From Antilocapra americana (Eukaryota > Chordata > Mammalia > Artiodactyla > Antilocapridae), in assembly GCA_007570785.1 (NCBI GenBank), contig ML662465.1, forward strand, positions 5,715,902-5,779,901: 64,000 nt of DNA. Reading direction: 5' to 3'. Positions 1-9,797 of the stretch are shown here, piece after piece. Position 1 is the first letter of the stretch. Each line of letters starts with the position of its first letter. The position numbers and the translations under genes were made by a program. The notes under the pieces are model-generated. The model was not told where the DNA came from. It searched no databases and saw nothing but the letters and a program-made list of their open reading frames with translations.

Positions 1-578
1 TCTACCTCCATTGGGCATGGTCAACCCAAGGATTGGAGTCTGCAGCCCAGATGTGCTTCTGTTGACAGGTATGAGTGTTCTCAGCACCCAGGTAGCTCAG
101 AGAAGGTCAAAGACTTGAGAGAAGGGGGTTCTTGGTAAAGGAGATGAAACTGATGGGAGTAGGAGGGACTAAATGGACCAGTGACTTTCCAATAGTGGTT
201 TACATGCTCCATTGGCCTCGAGGTGGCCCAGGAAGGTGTAAATCTGCTCCACTGATATTACTGACAAATATATCATTAGTATCTGATGCTTTGCTTCCAG
301 CACAGGTTTCATAAATGTGGATGTCTGTCTCTGGAACAAGGAAGGTTCCTTCAATTCTTATCCAAAATGGTGTCCTGTCCTTGTTCATCCATATGGAAGA
401 CATAAAGACAGCCCTTAGCGTAACCTAGACGGTCACCATTCGAGTAATCATTGGAAAACACAAGACCATGCTTCCTCTTAAAACAAATACCCTTTTCCAT
501 AAGTTCCACCTCACTGATTATCCTTCAATAAACTCTGTCCTCCTTGCCAAGCAGATGGAAATCAGAGCATTCTCTTAC
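1..578 (-). other. SCNN1G: SCNN1G intron 6, partial
   Basis: The sequence follows the exon 6 donor at 577-578. I looked for exon 7 on the minus strand and did not find it, and I see no recognisable repeat here. Short open frames in this stretch have no family resemblance. Confidence 0.7.
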
Positions 579-742
579 CAGGTGCATTCCTATGGAGGTG
601 GCCATGGCCGTCTCAATCTCTGTTCCCACGTCCTCAACGAAGGGGTATTCATCCTGCCGATGGACAATCACCTTAGCCCCAGTGGAGGACACCAGGAAGG
701 GGTTGTACTCTTCTTCGTTTATGTACAGGATGACCTGCAGCC
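579..742 (-). CDS. SCNN1G: SCNN1G exon 6 (last exon in the window)
   Basis: This exon is 164 nt, with acceptor CCTTCCAG and donor GTAAGA. Two bases complete Gly308, and residues 309-362 follow, ending on a codon boundary. It carries the family block LQVILYINEEEYNPF, then SSTGAKVIVHRQDEYPF and VEDVGTEIETAMATSIGM, part of the palm and beta-ball region. Human has Val where this sequence has Ala in the ETAMATSI segment. The next expected segment (TESFKLSEPYSQC in human) is not in 1-578, so the reading frame continues outside the window. Confidence 0.97.
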
Positions 743-1099
743 CTGGAAGGACAAGGCAGCCTGCTGTGGTCAAAAGCCAGGAGAAGATTCCCTGCTGGTG
801 GCTTATCTCTCCCACTGCTCTGGGAGTCTCAAAACCAAGACCCAGGCATTTCCTACAAGTGAAGGGTGGGCAAGAGCAAAATGGGAAGCTCCATGAGGGG
901 AGCCTGATTTTTCACTGCTCTGTTTCCAGGGCTTAGCACAAAATAAGGCTCAGGAACAGTGTCACCACTGCAGTTTTGCTAAGCTCAAGTTTTGCTCCCT
1001 GGCCCAAGACATGAATCTCCTTGTGGCTCTTTGAGATGGCGAGCTCTGCTGGGCACCCAAAGGGATGTGCAGGGCTGTGGTTGAGATACCAGTAGTGCA

Positions 1100-1741
1100 T
1101 CTGATCACTGCCCTAAATCCTCTCCCTGATCTTACACCTGGGTCTAATCTGAGCCCAGCAGCCAGAGGTACCTTTTAAAATCAGGTCACGCCCTTGTCTG
1201 AAACTCCTCAGTGGCATCTCATTGCATATACAGGGACGCCATAAAATACAGTCCAGAAGCCTGACGACCTCTCAGGGTGATGGCAATGCCTTCCTCCTCA
1301 TCCCACTTTCCCCCTCCATCAGGAAGCTCCAAGCACGCTGGTCATCTTTCTGTTTCCAGAGCACACAAAATCCATTTCCTCATTGAGGTCCTCCGACTTG
1401 CTAGTGTTCAAATGCTCCTCCACAGTTCTTACCATATATCTTCTCCTCTTTAAACAACCCTCATCCCAGAGGCCTTTCTGGACCTCCTTATCTGAAATAA
1501 AACTCCCATCTCAACTCATCCCTTGTGCAAGGTAATTCTCGAGGTATAAACCTAGGATTGATATCCAGATAATGTCTATGTGCTTGTTCATTCATTTATC
1601 TGTCTCTCTCCAACAAAATACAAGCTTCTTGAAAGCAGGGATGGCATTTATCTTCTTCACCACTGGGTCCCTAAGACTTGGAAGAGGGCCTGACGTATAG
1701 AAGATACTCAAAAATACTTGGTAAACAAATGAGCAAATGAG
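1100..1741 (+). repeat. L2 LINE, 3' end
   Basis: This has the typical L2 3' text: CTCCTCAGTGGCATCTCATTGC, then a cysteine/proline-like degenerate ORF2 end. The tail resembles CTCAAAAATACTTGGTAAACAAATGAGCAAATGA. The element is ancient and diverged, so the left limit is approximate. Confidence 0.75.
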
Positions 1742-1799
1742 CAGTGCCCATGTGAGTTGAAAGAAGAGAATTTTTAAAATTATTCTGACTTCATTTTTT

Positions 1800-1965
1800 A
1801 GTCACTAAGTTATGTTTGACTCTGCGACCCCATGGACTGTAGCCCACCAGGTTCCCCCGCCCTTTACTATTTCCTGGAATATGCTCAGATTCCTGTCCAT
1901 CGAGTCGGTGATGTTACCTAACCATCTCATCCTCTGCCGTCCCCTTCTCCTTTTGCCTTCACTCT
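1800..1965 (-). repeat. BovB LINE fragment
   Basis: It contains the BovB/BOV signature around GACTCTGCGACCCCATGG, then CATCGAGTCGGTGATG and CCATCTCATCCTCTGCCG, with an internal deletion. MIR-like sequence follows directly (about 1968-2080). Confidence 0.75.
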
Positions 1966-1967
1966 AT

Positions 1968-2080
1968 TTGTAAGTAAAGGAATCAAAGCCCAGAGTGGGG
2001 AAGTGATTTGCTCAAGATCACACAGCTCATATGCAGCAGAGTCAGGATTGTGTAACAGTTCCCAGACTACTTCCCACTGA
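1968..2080 (+). repeat. MIR fragment
   Basis: The MIR core is recognisable as CCCAGAGTGGGGAAGTGATT followed by CTCAAGATCACACAGCTCAT. It is diverged, with approximate limits. Confidence 0.6.
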
Positions 2081-2299
2081 CGCATGTGCCCTGAATTATG
2101 TTTTCTTCCAGATTTGGTAAGAACACAGACTGTGCAGTAGCAAAGATGAGGAGTCCAGGTGGGTTTTCCTCCATAAGACCTTGCCTCTCCTTATAGGAGC
2201 ATATCTATATACCAAATCATGTTCAATTTATTTAGAATCTTTCAAGATAGACCAATTTGTTGAGTTCCTGCCTTCTCTACAAAAGTCACGGTCGTAGAG

Positions 2300-2400
2300 T
2301 AGCACTAATAATAATATTGGAGGTAGTAATTTTTGGTGGTAACAGTAGCAGCGGCGGCAATGGTAGTAAAGGCAGTAACAGTAGTAATGACAACCACAAC
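2300..2400 (+). repeat. Degenerate (GTA/GCA/ATA)n trinucleotide tract
   Basis: Many interrupted trinucleotides of the GTAG/TAA type alternate with GGC and GGT. It is simple-sequence DNA and not a pure array. Confidence 0.55.
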
Positions 2401-2960
2401 TAGCATTTACTGTGTGCTTAGTAAATGTTACCGACTGCATCGTGTGTCTTTCTTCAGACTCCCCTCACTCTATTTATATGTTGAAGTCTTAATCCCCACT
2501 GTGACTGTATTTGGAGAATCAGCCTTAGGCAGGTGATTAAGGTTAAATGAAGTCATAAGGGTGGACCCTAATCCCATAGGATTGGTGTTCTCATAAGAAG
2601 AGGAAGAGACAACACAGCTTTCTCTCTGCATGCCACCGAAGAGAGGCCACGTGAGGACACAGAGACGAGGTGGCCAACTGCAAGCCAGCAAGAGAGTCCT
2701 CATCAGGACCAAATTTGCCAGCAGCTTGACCATGAGTTTCTAAATGTCAGTTGTTTAAGTCACCCATCTATAATATTTTGCTATGGCAGCCCAACCAAAT
2801 GAATACAGTGTGTGTCAGGTCTTATTCTAACTGTTTTTCATATTTTGACTTCTCAATTACCTTGTATTATCAATACCATTACTATTCCCACTTTATAAAT
2901 GAAGGGGAGTAACTTTCACTGGGTCACACAGTGAGTGACAGAGTGGGTTTTGGCTCCAAA
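2400..2960 (+). repeat. MIR pair flanking an LTR insertion
   Basis: MIR-like sequence at about 2400-2425 (GCATTTACTGTGTGCTTAG) and again at about 2808-2960 (TATTCCCACTTTATAAATGA, then GGGTCACACAGTGAGTGACA) brackets the solo LTR. They may be the two halves of one older MIR. Confidence 0.5.
2426..2807 (+). mobile_element. Solo LTR, MaLR/MLT1-like
   Basis: The sequence starts TGTTACCGACTGCATCGTG and continues TATGTTGAAGTCTTAATCCC. It contains the conserved block near TGACTGTATTTGGAGAATCA and ends CTATGGCAGCCCAACCAAAT followed by GAATACA. This is the consensus order of MLT1-type LTRs. No internal retroviral coding sequence is present. Confidence 0.7.
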
Positions 2961-3336
2961 ATCTGTCATCTTATTCAAGATGAAGGTGTGTTTGCCTCTC
3001 TAATCTCCTGCTCAGCACGTCTGGATTTAAATCCATCCAGAAGCTGCCTCCTCGGCATTACTCACTCCAGCTACAATCTCAGACCTGAGTGGTTTCCCCA
3101 GGTGAAGAAATACCAGGGTTGTCCCTGTTGCTCTCTCAAAAGCAAAGAGATGTCAAAAAGGAAAACAGACTCTGATAGAGAAGGAAAGAACCGACCTGGA
3201 TGAGAAAAAGTTGTATCCCCAGTTTCTGGTTAGGGAGAGCCTGTATCTCTGGAAGGCTTAAAGCACCCCAATTGTCCTGCTGCCAGCAAGCTTGCATTAG
3301 AGCACCCCAGGAACCCCTTGATGCAGGTTTCCTTAC

Positions 3337-3440
3337 CAAATTCACTGCCTCCCATGGAGGTGCTGAGGATTGTCTCATTTTGTCTATTGTTGAATGTGTA
3401 GCAGTTCCCATACATTGGATGGTGGAAAAGCGTGAAGTTC
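3337..3440 (-). CDS. SCNN1G: SCNN1G exon 5
   Basis: This exon is 104 nt, with acceptor CACCGTAG and donor GTAAGG. It completes Arg273, encodes residues 274-307, and leaves one base of Gly308. The translation starts NFTLFHHPMYGNCYTFNN and ends STSMGGSEF, which is the conserved extracellular core of ENaC subunits. Sequons occur at N274 (NFT) and N294 (NET). Met at 282 followed by Tyr-Gly-Asn-Cys is the strongly conserved M(Y/H)GNCY signature. Splice phases match exons 4 and 6. Confidence 0.96.
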
Positions 3441-4426
3441 CTACGGTGGAAGAAAACAGATCAGAAAGGGCTGTGCCGGGAACTCCCATCACGCGCCTGA
3501 GCTGAAGTCTCGGTGGGCAGTGCTAACGGCCAGCTCTCTTCTGTGGACAATGGATGACAGCCACGACTTACCTTCCCCATCTTTCCCCTGACAGATGACA
3601 AACAAGGCCCCTCGTCCAGTTGACACATGTCGATGCCGAACCACCCTCTGCTTTCCCTTCACCCTCTTAATCCACTCACCTCCCTCTCCATCCTGACTTG
3701 GCATTCTTTGTGCCACTATATCTGTCCTCATTTCCTCTACTCTTGAATATCTCAGCCAACACTTGACTTTTTTCCCATTCCGATGCCGAGCAAATGATTC
3801 CCAGAAAAGGAATCACATCATACATGTCCTTATACTGACTTTACAATCGAACCTTCAGGAAACATGATTCTAATCACCCAGTTTTCACAAGGATCAATAT
3901 ATCGACTAACATATAGAAAGGCTTAGGATTTTAAAAGAATGAAGAAAGCCCTTACAATAAACAGGAACACTTTAGACTGTCCTATGACTGCCTAGTGTCC
4001 GCCAGGAATCTGGGTGTAATCTTAATGGTAGAAAGGTCTGAAAGCTCCTGTCTGTACACAGACCTTCCTGCCTTCCCTTCTTCTCTCCCTGCCTCCTTCC
4101 ATCTCTCCTTCCTTACTTCCTCTTGACTAGATTGATGGTTCTCACTGGTCTGCGTGATGGTAATATACAAGGTTATATGTCCACTGTCAACTACTCTGTT
4201 TTTATAATTTAATGAGTTTAAGGATGTTTTGTTGCTAAGTCATCTTTATCTTCCTCACAGACTCTAGAGCTGAGCTCCTGGATAAGCCAATTTTCAAAAG
4301 GCAGGGTCAATGAGAAGAGCACCTGTCACTCCCAAGACCTCTAGCTGAGCTGCAGGTGCGTGCAAGGAGCCCAGCACTCAGAGCCCCTGGTCCCTGGAGC
4401 TGAGACAGCAGCCTTCCACTACTCAC
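3441..4426 (-). other. SCNN1G: SCNN1G intron 4
   Basis: This intron is about 1.0 kb. The only structure I see is a polypyrimidine-rich plus-strand stretch around 4063-4127 (purine-rich in the transcript). No repeat family is recognised with confidence. Confidence 0.8.
4063..4127 (+). repeat. Polypyrimidine stretch
   Basis: C/T-rich low-complexity sequence with repeated CCTTC and CTCC words. On the SCNN1G transcript it is a purine-rich intronic stretch. Confidence 0.5.
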
Positions 4427-4617
4427 CTGGCATCGCAGGACACCCCATCAAAGAAGCAAGTGACTAGCAGCTCTTCAGCAGAGTAGCTCATGTTGATTTT
4501 CTTCTCCTGAGACACCTGTGCCATGATGTTCATGTAATGCAGCTTGTACCACTCCTGGATAGCGTTGATCCCTGAGCTGAAGGTGTAGACCGCACAGTCT
4601 GATGTGTCATTAGAACA
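4427..4617 (-). CDS. SCNN1G: SCNN1G exon 4 (extracellular finger region)
   Basis: This exon is 191 nt, with acceptor CTATTCACAG and donor GTGAGT. It encodes residues 210-272 and the first two bases of Arg273. The translation begins CSNDTSDC and includes the conserved INAIQEWYKLHYMNIMAQ segment and the block SYSAEELLVTCFFDGVSCDA. Cysteines at 210, 217, 263 and 270 belong to the conserved extracellular disulphide set of the ENaC/degenerin family. N-glycosylation sequons are visible at N212 (NDT) and N251 (NMS). It is collinear with the human protein with few substitutions. Confidence 0.97.
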
Positions 4618-4964
4618 CTGTGAATAGGAGGAGACACCAAGATAATGCCACTGGCCCTGCCAGGGGCCTTTAGAAGGACTGTGAGGCTAAGGAACCGGGA
4701 CTCTAGATACTCAGGGGAACAGGAGGGATACCTGGGCAAGGATGGGCTTCTTCTCACTTCTGAGGCCAGAGACTCAACATCCTCAAGCCTCAAGGATCAA
4801 GAAGGGGCTGAGTGAGGAAGGACATAGAGCCTCACTCTCATGAGTCCCTAAGTAAGAAGCAAGACCAGCTTCTTCAGAGTCCCCAGATAGTCGGGCTTTA
4901 ACTGATCATGGCTACTGAGTTCCACCCAACCCTCACCATTTCTTCTTGGATCAACAGTCTAAAA

Positions 4965-5890
4965 ATTGAGATTCTAGCCCAGACACTGCCATGACCTCTC
5001 TGCAGGACCCTAGGCAAGACACTCAGTTCAGTCACTCAGTCGTGTCCAACTCTTTGTGACCCCATGGACTGCAGCATGCCAGGCCTCCCTGTCCATCACC
5101 AACTCCCGGAGCTTGCTCAAACTCATGTCCATCTGGTTGGTGATGTCATTCAACCATCTCATCCTCTGTCACCCCCTTCTCCTTCTGCTTTCAATTTTTC
5201 CCAGCATCAGGGTCTTTTCCAATGAGTTAGTTCTTCGCATCAGGTGGCCAAAATATTGGGAGTTTCAGCTTCAGCATCAGTCCTTCCATTGAATATTCAG
5301 GACTGATTTCCTTTAGGATTGGCTGGTTTGATTGCTTTGCAGTCCAAGGGACTCTCAAGAGTCTTCTCCCACACCGCAGTTCAAAAGCATCAATTCTTTG
5401 GTGCCCAGCTTTCTTTATAGTCCAACTCTCATATCCACACATGACTATTGGAAAAACCATAGCTTTGACTAGATGAACCTTTGTTGACAAAGTAATATCT
5501 CTGCTTTTTAATATGCTGTCTAGGTTGGTCATAACTTTTCTTCCAAGGAGCAAGTGTCATTTAATTTCATGGCTGCAGTCACCATCTGCAGTGATTTTGG
5601 AGCCCAAGAAAATAAAGTCTGTCACTGTTTCCATTGTTTCCCCATCTATTTGCCATGAAGTAATGGGACCAGTTGCCATGATCTTAGCTTTCTGAATGTT
5701 GAGCTTTAAGCCAACTTTTCAATCTCCTCTTTCACTTTCATCAAGAGGCTCTTTAGTTCTTCTCCGCTTTCTGCCATAAGGGTGGTGTGATCTGTGTATC
5801 TACCTTTACTTCACCTACAAAATGTTGATCAAAATACTATACTTCCCACCTCATATGCTAGTTAGGAAGACCAGCATTTAAAATACATAA
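4965..5890 (-). repeat. MIR split by a BovB LINE
   Basis: MIR text reads up to about 5023 (CTGCAGGACCCTAGGCAAGA) and resumes at about 5803 (CTTCACCTACAAAATGTTGA, then CCCACCTCATATGCTAG). The BovB therefore appears to have landed inside an older MIR. Both halves are diverged. Confidence 0.5.
5024..5802 (-). mobile_element. BovB (RTE) LINE, 3' part
   Basis: The element starts with the reverse of the BovB 3' terminus (CAGTTCAGTCACTCAGTCG). It carries, in reverse, a decayed reverse-transcriptase C-terminal region reading SILKSRDITLSTKVHLVKAM and YESWTIKKAGHQRIDAFELR. It is truncated at its 5' side near GGTGGTGTGATCTGTG, which corresponds to the RT active-site region. Confidence 0.9.
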
Positions 5891-5943
5891 TAATGGGAAT
5901 GCTATAGGGAAATTGTGATATGTTCCAGATGTTGTCATCATAC

Positions 5944-6158
5944 TTGTGTGCACGTGTGCTCAGTCACTCATTCCTGTTCAACTCCGTGACCCCATGGACT
6001 GTGGCCCGCCAGGCTCCTCTGTCCATGGAATCTTCCAGGCAAGAATACTGGAATGAGTTGCCCTTTTCTTCTGCAGGGGATCTTCCCAACCCAAGGATCG
6101 AACCCATTTCTCCTGCACTGCAGGTGGACTCTTTACCACTGTGCCACCTGGGAAGCCC
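5944..6158 (-). mobile_element. BOV-tA SINE
   Basis: Reverse-oriented copy. The BOV-A tail comes first (GTGCTCAGTCACTCATTCC), then the ACTGGAATGAGTTGCCC core, then the tRNA-like head ending CTGTGCCACCTGGGAAGCCC. Confidence 0.9.
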
Positions 6159-6874
6159 CTCTCATTTCATCACACAGGGCTTGAAAATGCTCCTAAGAGA
6201 CAGACACCAAAAGATGGATTTTGGTATCAAGTAGAACTTTATCTTTTGTAAGAACCCAGGAAAACTTCAAAAAGGTTCAGTGATTTAGAGAAAGTGCCAC
6301 TTTCCCCTCAGGACTGGCAAATGGAGCCACGAGGTCTCACAACCAGCAACCAAGACTATAAAGACTAAATAGCTCTCATCCTGCAGAAACAGCTGGGGCA
6401 CAGAGAGGAGGATGGTGGTTGAGTGTGGCCAGAAAGGCAATGGAATTCATTTTTGGTAAATGGCTGCTTCTTCAGAGCTCTTTAGATGGGGCCAAGGAGA
6501 GACAAGAGAAGTCAGGCTATAGCACCTCATGAAGGCAAGTATTGCTGGGAACACTGTGTGTTTCTGCTGCTCATTTTCTATTTTCTTCCTTCTGGCATCT
6601 GCAGTCCAATTTTATTTGGTAGAATTTCCTTTCTCTCTTTGGATGTAGTTGGCTAAGACTGTCCATCAAGATGTCATACTCTCCATGAGCCATCGGTGAC
6701 CCAAATTTGGTCAACCAGATAGTCCCTAGTGGGATTTGAATCAACAACTGAAGCTTATTTAATCCAGCAGCAATATCTGAAATGACTTTTCATCATTTCT
6801 TGCCACTAGGATCCCTGAATCTTCCCTAATTTCTGTCCTTTGAGAGGACTCCATGAGATACTGGTCACCTTCCA

Positions 6875-7070
6875 GAAGTCCTCAACCTTTTTGGAATGAG
6901 GGACTGTTTCGTGGAAGACATTTTTCCCACAGATGCTGGGGTAGGGATGATGGTTCAAGCAATGGGGAGCAGCAGGTGAAGCTTTGCTGGCTACTACTCA
7001 CCTCCTGCTCTGTGGCTGGGTTCCTAACAGCCACCGACCTGGTACCAGTTTTACTGGCATTTTTATCTGC
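6875..7070 (+). repeat. Possible old DNA-transposon remnant
   Basis: The words CCTCAACCTTTTTGGAATGA, GATGATGGTTCAAGCAATGG and GGGTTCCTAACAGCCACCGA resemble the two ends of a common mammalian non-autonomous DNA element whose name I cannot give. The middle is missing. Confidence 0.35.
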
Positions 7071-7085
7071 TTAAGATTGCCTGGG

Positions 7086-7296
7086 GGCTTCCCAGGTGGC
7101 TCAGTGGTAAGGAATCTGCCTGCCAATGCAGGAGACACAGGAGACGCAGGTTCGATCCCTGGGTCAGGAAGATCCCTTGAAGGAGGAAATGGCAACCCAC
7201 TCCAGTCTTCTTGCCTGTGAAATCCCATGGAAAGGAGCCTGGCTGGCTATAGTCCACAGGGTTGATAAGAGTTGAACACGACTGAGCACAGCACAC
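7086..7296 (+). mobile_element. BOV-tA SINE with target-site duplication
   Basis: Full-length copy from GGCTTCCCAGGTGGCTCAG to GAGTTGAACACGACTGAG. The word GATTGCCTG occurs on both sides (7075-7083 and 7302-7310), so the insertion site is readable. Confidence 0.92.
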
Positions 7297-7400
7297 GTAA
7301 CGATTGCCTGAATCAGTTTCAGTTGCTTGCAGCTGATTCACCCTGAATGTGTTTCTTTCTGAGGGACTATAGGGCTAACAGCAAAGAAGAAACCTCCCCG

Positions 7401-7665
7401 GACCCATGACCCTGCCTCCCTGCACCCATGACCCTGTCTCCCCAATCCATGACCCCATCTCCCCAGACCCATGACCCTGCCTCCCTGCACCCATGACCCT
7501 GTCTCCCCAATCCATGACCCCACCTCCCTGGACCCAAGATTCCGCCTCCCCAGGCCCATGACTCCATCTCCCCAGACCCAAGACCCCACCTCCCCAGACC
7601 CATGACCCCACTTCCCTGAACCCATGACCCCGCCTCCCTGGACCCAGGACCCCACCCCAGGCCCC
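7401..7665. repeat. Minisatellite of 21-22 bp units
   Basis: About 12 tandem copies follow the pattern CCATGACCCYRYCTCCCYRG plus one or two bases. A 65-bp three-unit block at 7401-7465 is repeated almost exactly from 7466. The array ends 27 bp from the SCNN1G exon 3 donor, within intron 3. On the transcribed sense (minus) strand it is G-rich, with a GGG or GGGG run about every 10 nt. No unit carries a stop codon in any of the three minus frames, so open frames run through it. Confidence 0.95.
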
Positions 7666-7692
7666 CCAAATCGGTGAGGATGTGCATCTTAC

Positions 7693-8002
7693 CAGCTGGA
7701 ACCCCACCACCTCCTTGGAACTGTGGATATGCATGACATCTGATGCCTTGTGAATGATTCTTGCGTTGACTTTCCGCTTCCGTCCCGTGAAGAAGTCCCT
7801 GGCCTTGCCCTTATCACCCTTCTCAAAGGCCATCAGTGGGGCTAGGTTGAGGAATCTGGGATCAGTTCCCTCCCTGGCTGAACTCCAGGACTGTGCCTCT
7901 CGGCGTTTCCGAGATGTAATCTCTGAAAAGCCATACAGGGTCGTCAAGGCTGCTCTGGTCTCCTGTTCCAAGTCGGCTAAAAGCGGGCGCACAGCACTGT
8001 AC
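7693..8002 (-). CDS. SCNN1G: SCNN1G exon 3 (protease-cleavable inhibitory tract)
   Basis: This exon is 310 nt, with acceptor GGCAG and donor GTAAGA. One base completes Lys106, then residues 107-209 follow and the exon ends on a codon boundary. It carries the conserved LADLEQETR block, then the furin site RKRR at 137-140 and the distal polybasic site RKRK at 180-183 inside DFFTGRKRK. Known biology: cleavage at both sites releases an inhibitory peptide and raises channel open probability. Here the tract between the sites is 43 residues, the same length as I recall for human. Its sequence is diverged, and two extra residues sit just before the furin site. The exon ends in VVGFQL. A G-rich minisatellite begins 27 bp past the donor. 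Confidence 0.97.
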
Positions 8003-8589
8003 CTGCCAAGGTGGGAAGGAGGAGTCGGGATGGGGAACCCTCTCTGGCCCTTCACCGTGCTGCTTCCCATCGATGTGCCCATCACCCCAGCGCTCTTGGC
8101 CAAGAAGACCAGGCTGTTCTTAATTTTCCCCCTCCAACGTGACCACTGGCTCAAATAAATGGAGACATGCTCCTGTATGACCCTTGTGTAACTGCCTGTG
8201 GCTTCACCTTTGCCATCACTGTCAGCTTGCTCTCGGGGTGTGTTGATGAGTTTGCCCCAACCAGCATTTCTGGAGTGGTGACTGTCAGGTGCCTCCCATA
8301 AACCAGCCACAGTGAAGACAAGTAAATAACTGCTAACCAGGAGTCTCCCGAGGGACAGGCTCTGTCTCCACCTGGCATACTTGCCCCTGCCACAGGCTCT
8401 CCTCGAATCAGTGCTAGGAGGGAGGGGTATTACTGTTACCTTGAAAACCCCCAATAACACAGAATGATTCAGGAGGTGACTACATGAAGCATAACAATGC
8501 CATCTTTTCATTTTCACAATACTGAACGGTCCTGACCTCCCTGTTAACTCTCCTCACTCTCTCGCCCCCTTGCTCTATGCACAGACCAC

Positions 8590-8745
8590 AGCATAGTGAC
8601 TGAACATAGAAACTTCAGAGCCAAACTGCCTGGGTTCCAGTTCCCCATCCTGGTTCTGGATATGGGACTCTGGTGAAGCCATTTAGCCTTTTTGTGTCTC
8701 AGTTTTCCCATCTGCAAAATGGGATTATTGGCAAGAGTCAATCAG
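8590..8745 (-). repeat. MIR SINE
   Basis: Reverse MIR: GCCAAACTGCCTGGGTTCCA, then CAGTTTTCCCATCTGCAAAA and TGGGATTATTGG. Moderately diverged. Confidence 0.75.
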
Positions 8746-8999
8746 TTTATTCTATCCATCCATCCACATATCTCTGTGTGTATGTATGTGTATTTATATG
8801 CAGTTAATAAATATTATTAATTTTATTAGTGTAACTTTATTTGTTAATATTTCAATCCTCTACCAACATCAGCTGCACTAGGACAAAGACTGTGTTTGGG
8901 TCATTCACTTCCATGCCCCAGAACAAGGCACAGTGAAAGACTACTTGTAGCCTCTGAGTAAGAGATTACGGAACAATTGATGGAGAGAAGAAAGGGCGT

Positions 9000-9012
9000 G
9001 GGGGGGGGGGGG
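9000..9012 (+). repeat. Poly-G run (13)
   Basis: Thirteen G in a row in SCNN1G intron 2. It is prone to length variation and sequencing error. Confidence 0.9.
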
Positions 9013-9797
9013 TGGGTTGGTATTGGAGAAGGGAGAAAGAAAGGAAGGCAAGAAAGACTTTGAGGGGGAGGATGAGTTTAGACCTGATTTTGATTTTGAG
9101 TTTTGCTATCAACTCATCGAGGACTCTGTATGAGTTAGTTCCTTCTGATGGTCTTCCTCCCTTGCTCTTCCCTTCTCCCCACCCCTACTCCTGCTCTGCC
9201 AAATTTTGATCTGCCTCACAGATCAGTTTTCAATAATCCTGAGAAGGATTCTGATGACCCATTTAAAACAGGTCAGGCAGCAGACAATTAGACAGGAGGA
9301 AGGATGGTCCTGCCCAGAGCCCAGTGATCTCAATTAGTGGGGCTGGGTTGACTCAGGTGAGGGTTTTAGGCAGTTGAAGTGCTTCCAGAAGTCATCTAGG
9401 TGTCATGTCTGAGTCAGCCTCCAGCTCACACTCAGGGGAGAGTGAGGGTCTGAGTTTGGCGAGCTCAGTGCAAATGGCTAAGCTAGACTCTGTGTGTGTG
9501 TGTGTCCAAGACAGGAGGGATGCTTGTCCTTTCCAGACCCAGCTGCCAAGCAGAAGAGATCCTTGCAGCCTCTCTCGCCCTCCTCCCTTCCTTGAGCCAG
9601 CCCATCCTCAGCAGTTGCTGATGGATTGAAAATTTGGTACAGGTTTTAAGCCAGGGGAGGGCAGTTTACCAACACTGGCAAGAAATTCAAGTTTCTAAAC
9701 AGTGTGTCTGCAGGCTGGAGCGCGCCGCCTTTGGGAGGGGCATCGGCATCTGGAGGGGGCATGCCCCCTCCTCCACATGCCTGCTCCTGCCTCTTAC

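Larger units (their letters stand above)
743..3336 (-). other. SCNN1G: SCNN1G intron 5
   Basis: This intron of about 2.6 kb holds an L2 3' end, a small BovB piece, a degenerate trinucleotide tract and an MLT1-like solo LTR flanked by MIR-like sequence. The remainder shows no coding signal. Confidence 0.85.
4618..7692 (-). other. SCNN1G: SCNN1G intron 3
   Basis: This intron of about 3.1 kb contains a BovB LINE inserted into a MIR, two BOV-tA SINEs, a doubtful DNA-transposon remnant and the minisatellite that abuts the exon 3 donor. No further exon is needed, because exons 3 and 4 join in frame. Confidence 0.85.
8003..9797 (-). other. SCNN1G: SCNN1G intron 2
   Basis: This intron is about 1.8 kb. 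It holds a MIR near 8.6-8.75 kb, a 13-base G run at 9000-9012 and a short GT run near 9490-9506. Nothing else is recognised. Confidence 0.8.

Noticed and set aside
5227..5553. 108-codon frame resembling a protein
   Set aside because: It is the reverse-transcriptase C-terminus of a decayed BovB LINE, not a host gene.
7086..7160. tRNA-like sequence with a B-box (GGTTCGATCCC)
   Set aside because: It is the head of a BOV-tA SINE, as are all similar B-boxes in the window. No tRNA cloverleaf with a usable anticodon arm is expected from these.
7401..7665. Possible CRISPR-like array
   Set aside because: Units are contiguous without spacers and the genome is mammalian, so it is a minisatellite.
7375..8517. 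380-codon minus frame read as a single gene
   Set aside because: It is SCNN1G exon 3 with intron on both sides. Clear splice sites at 8003 and 7692 bound the conserved part.
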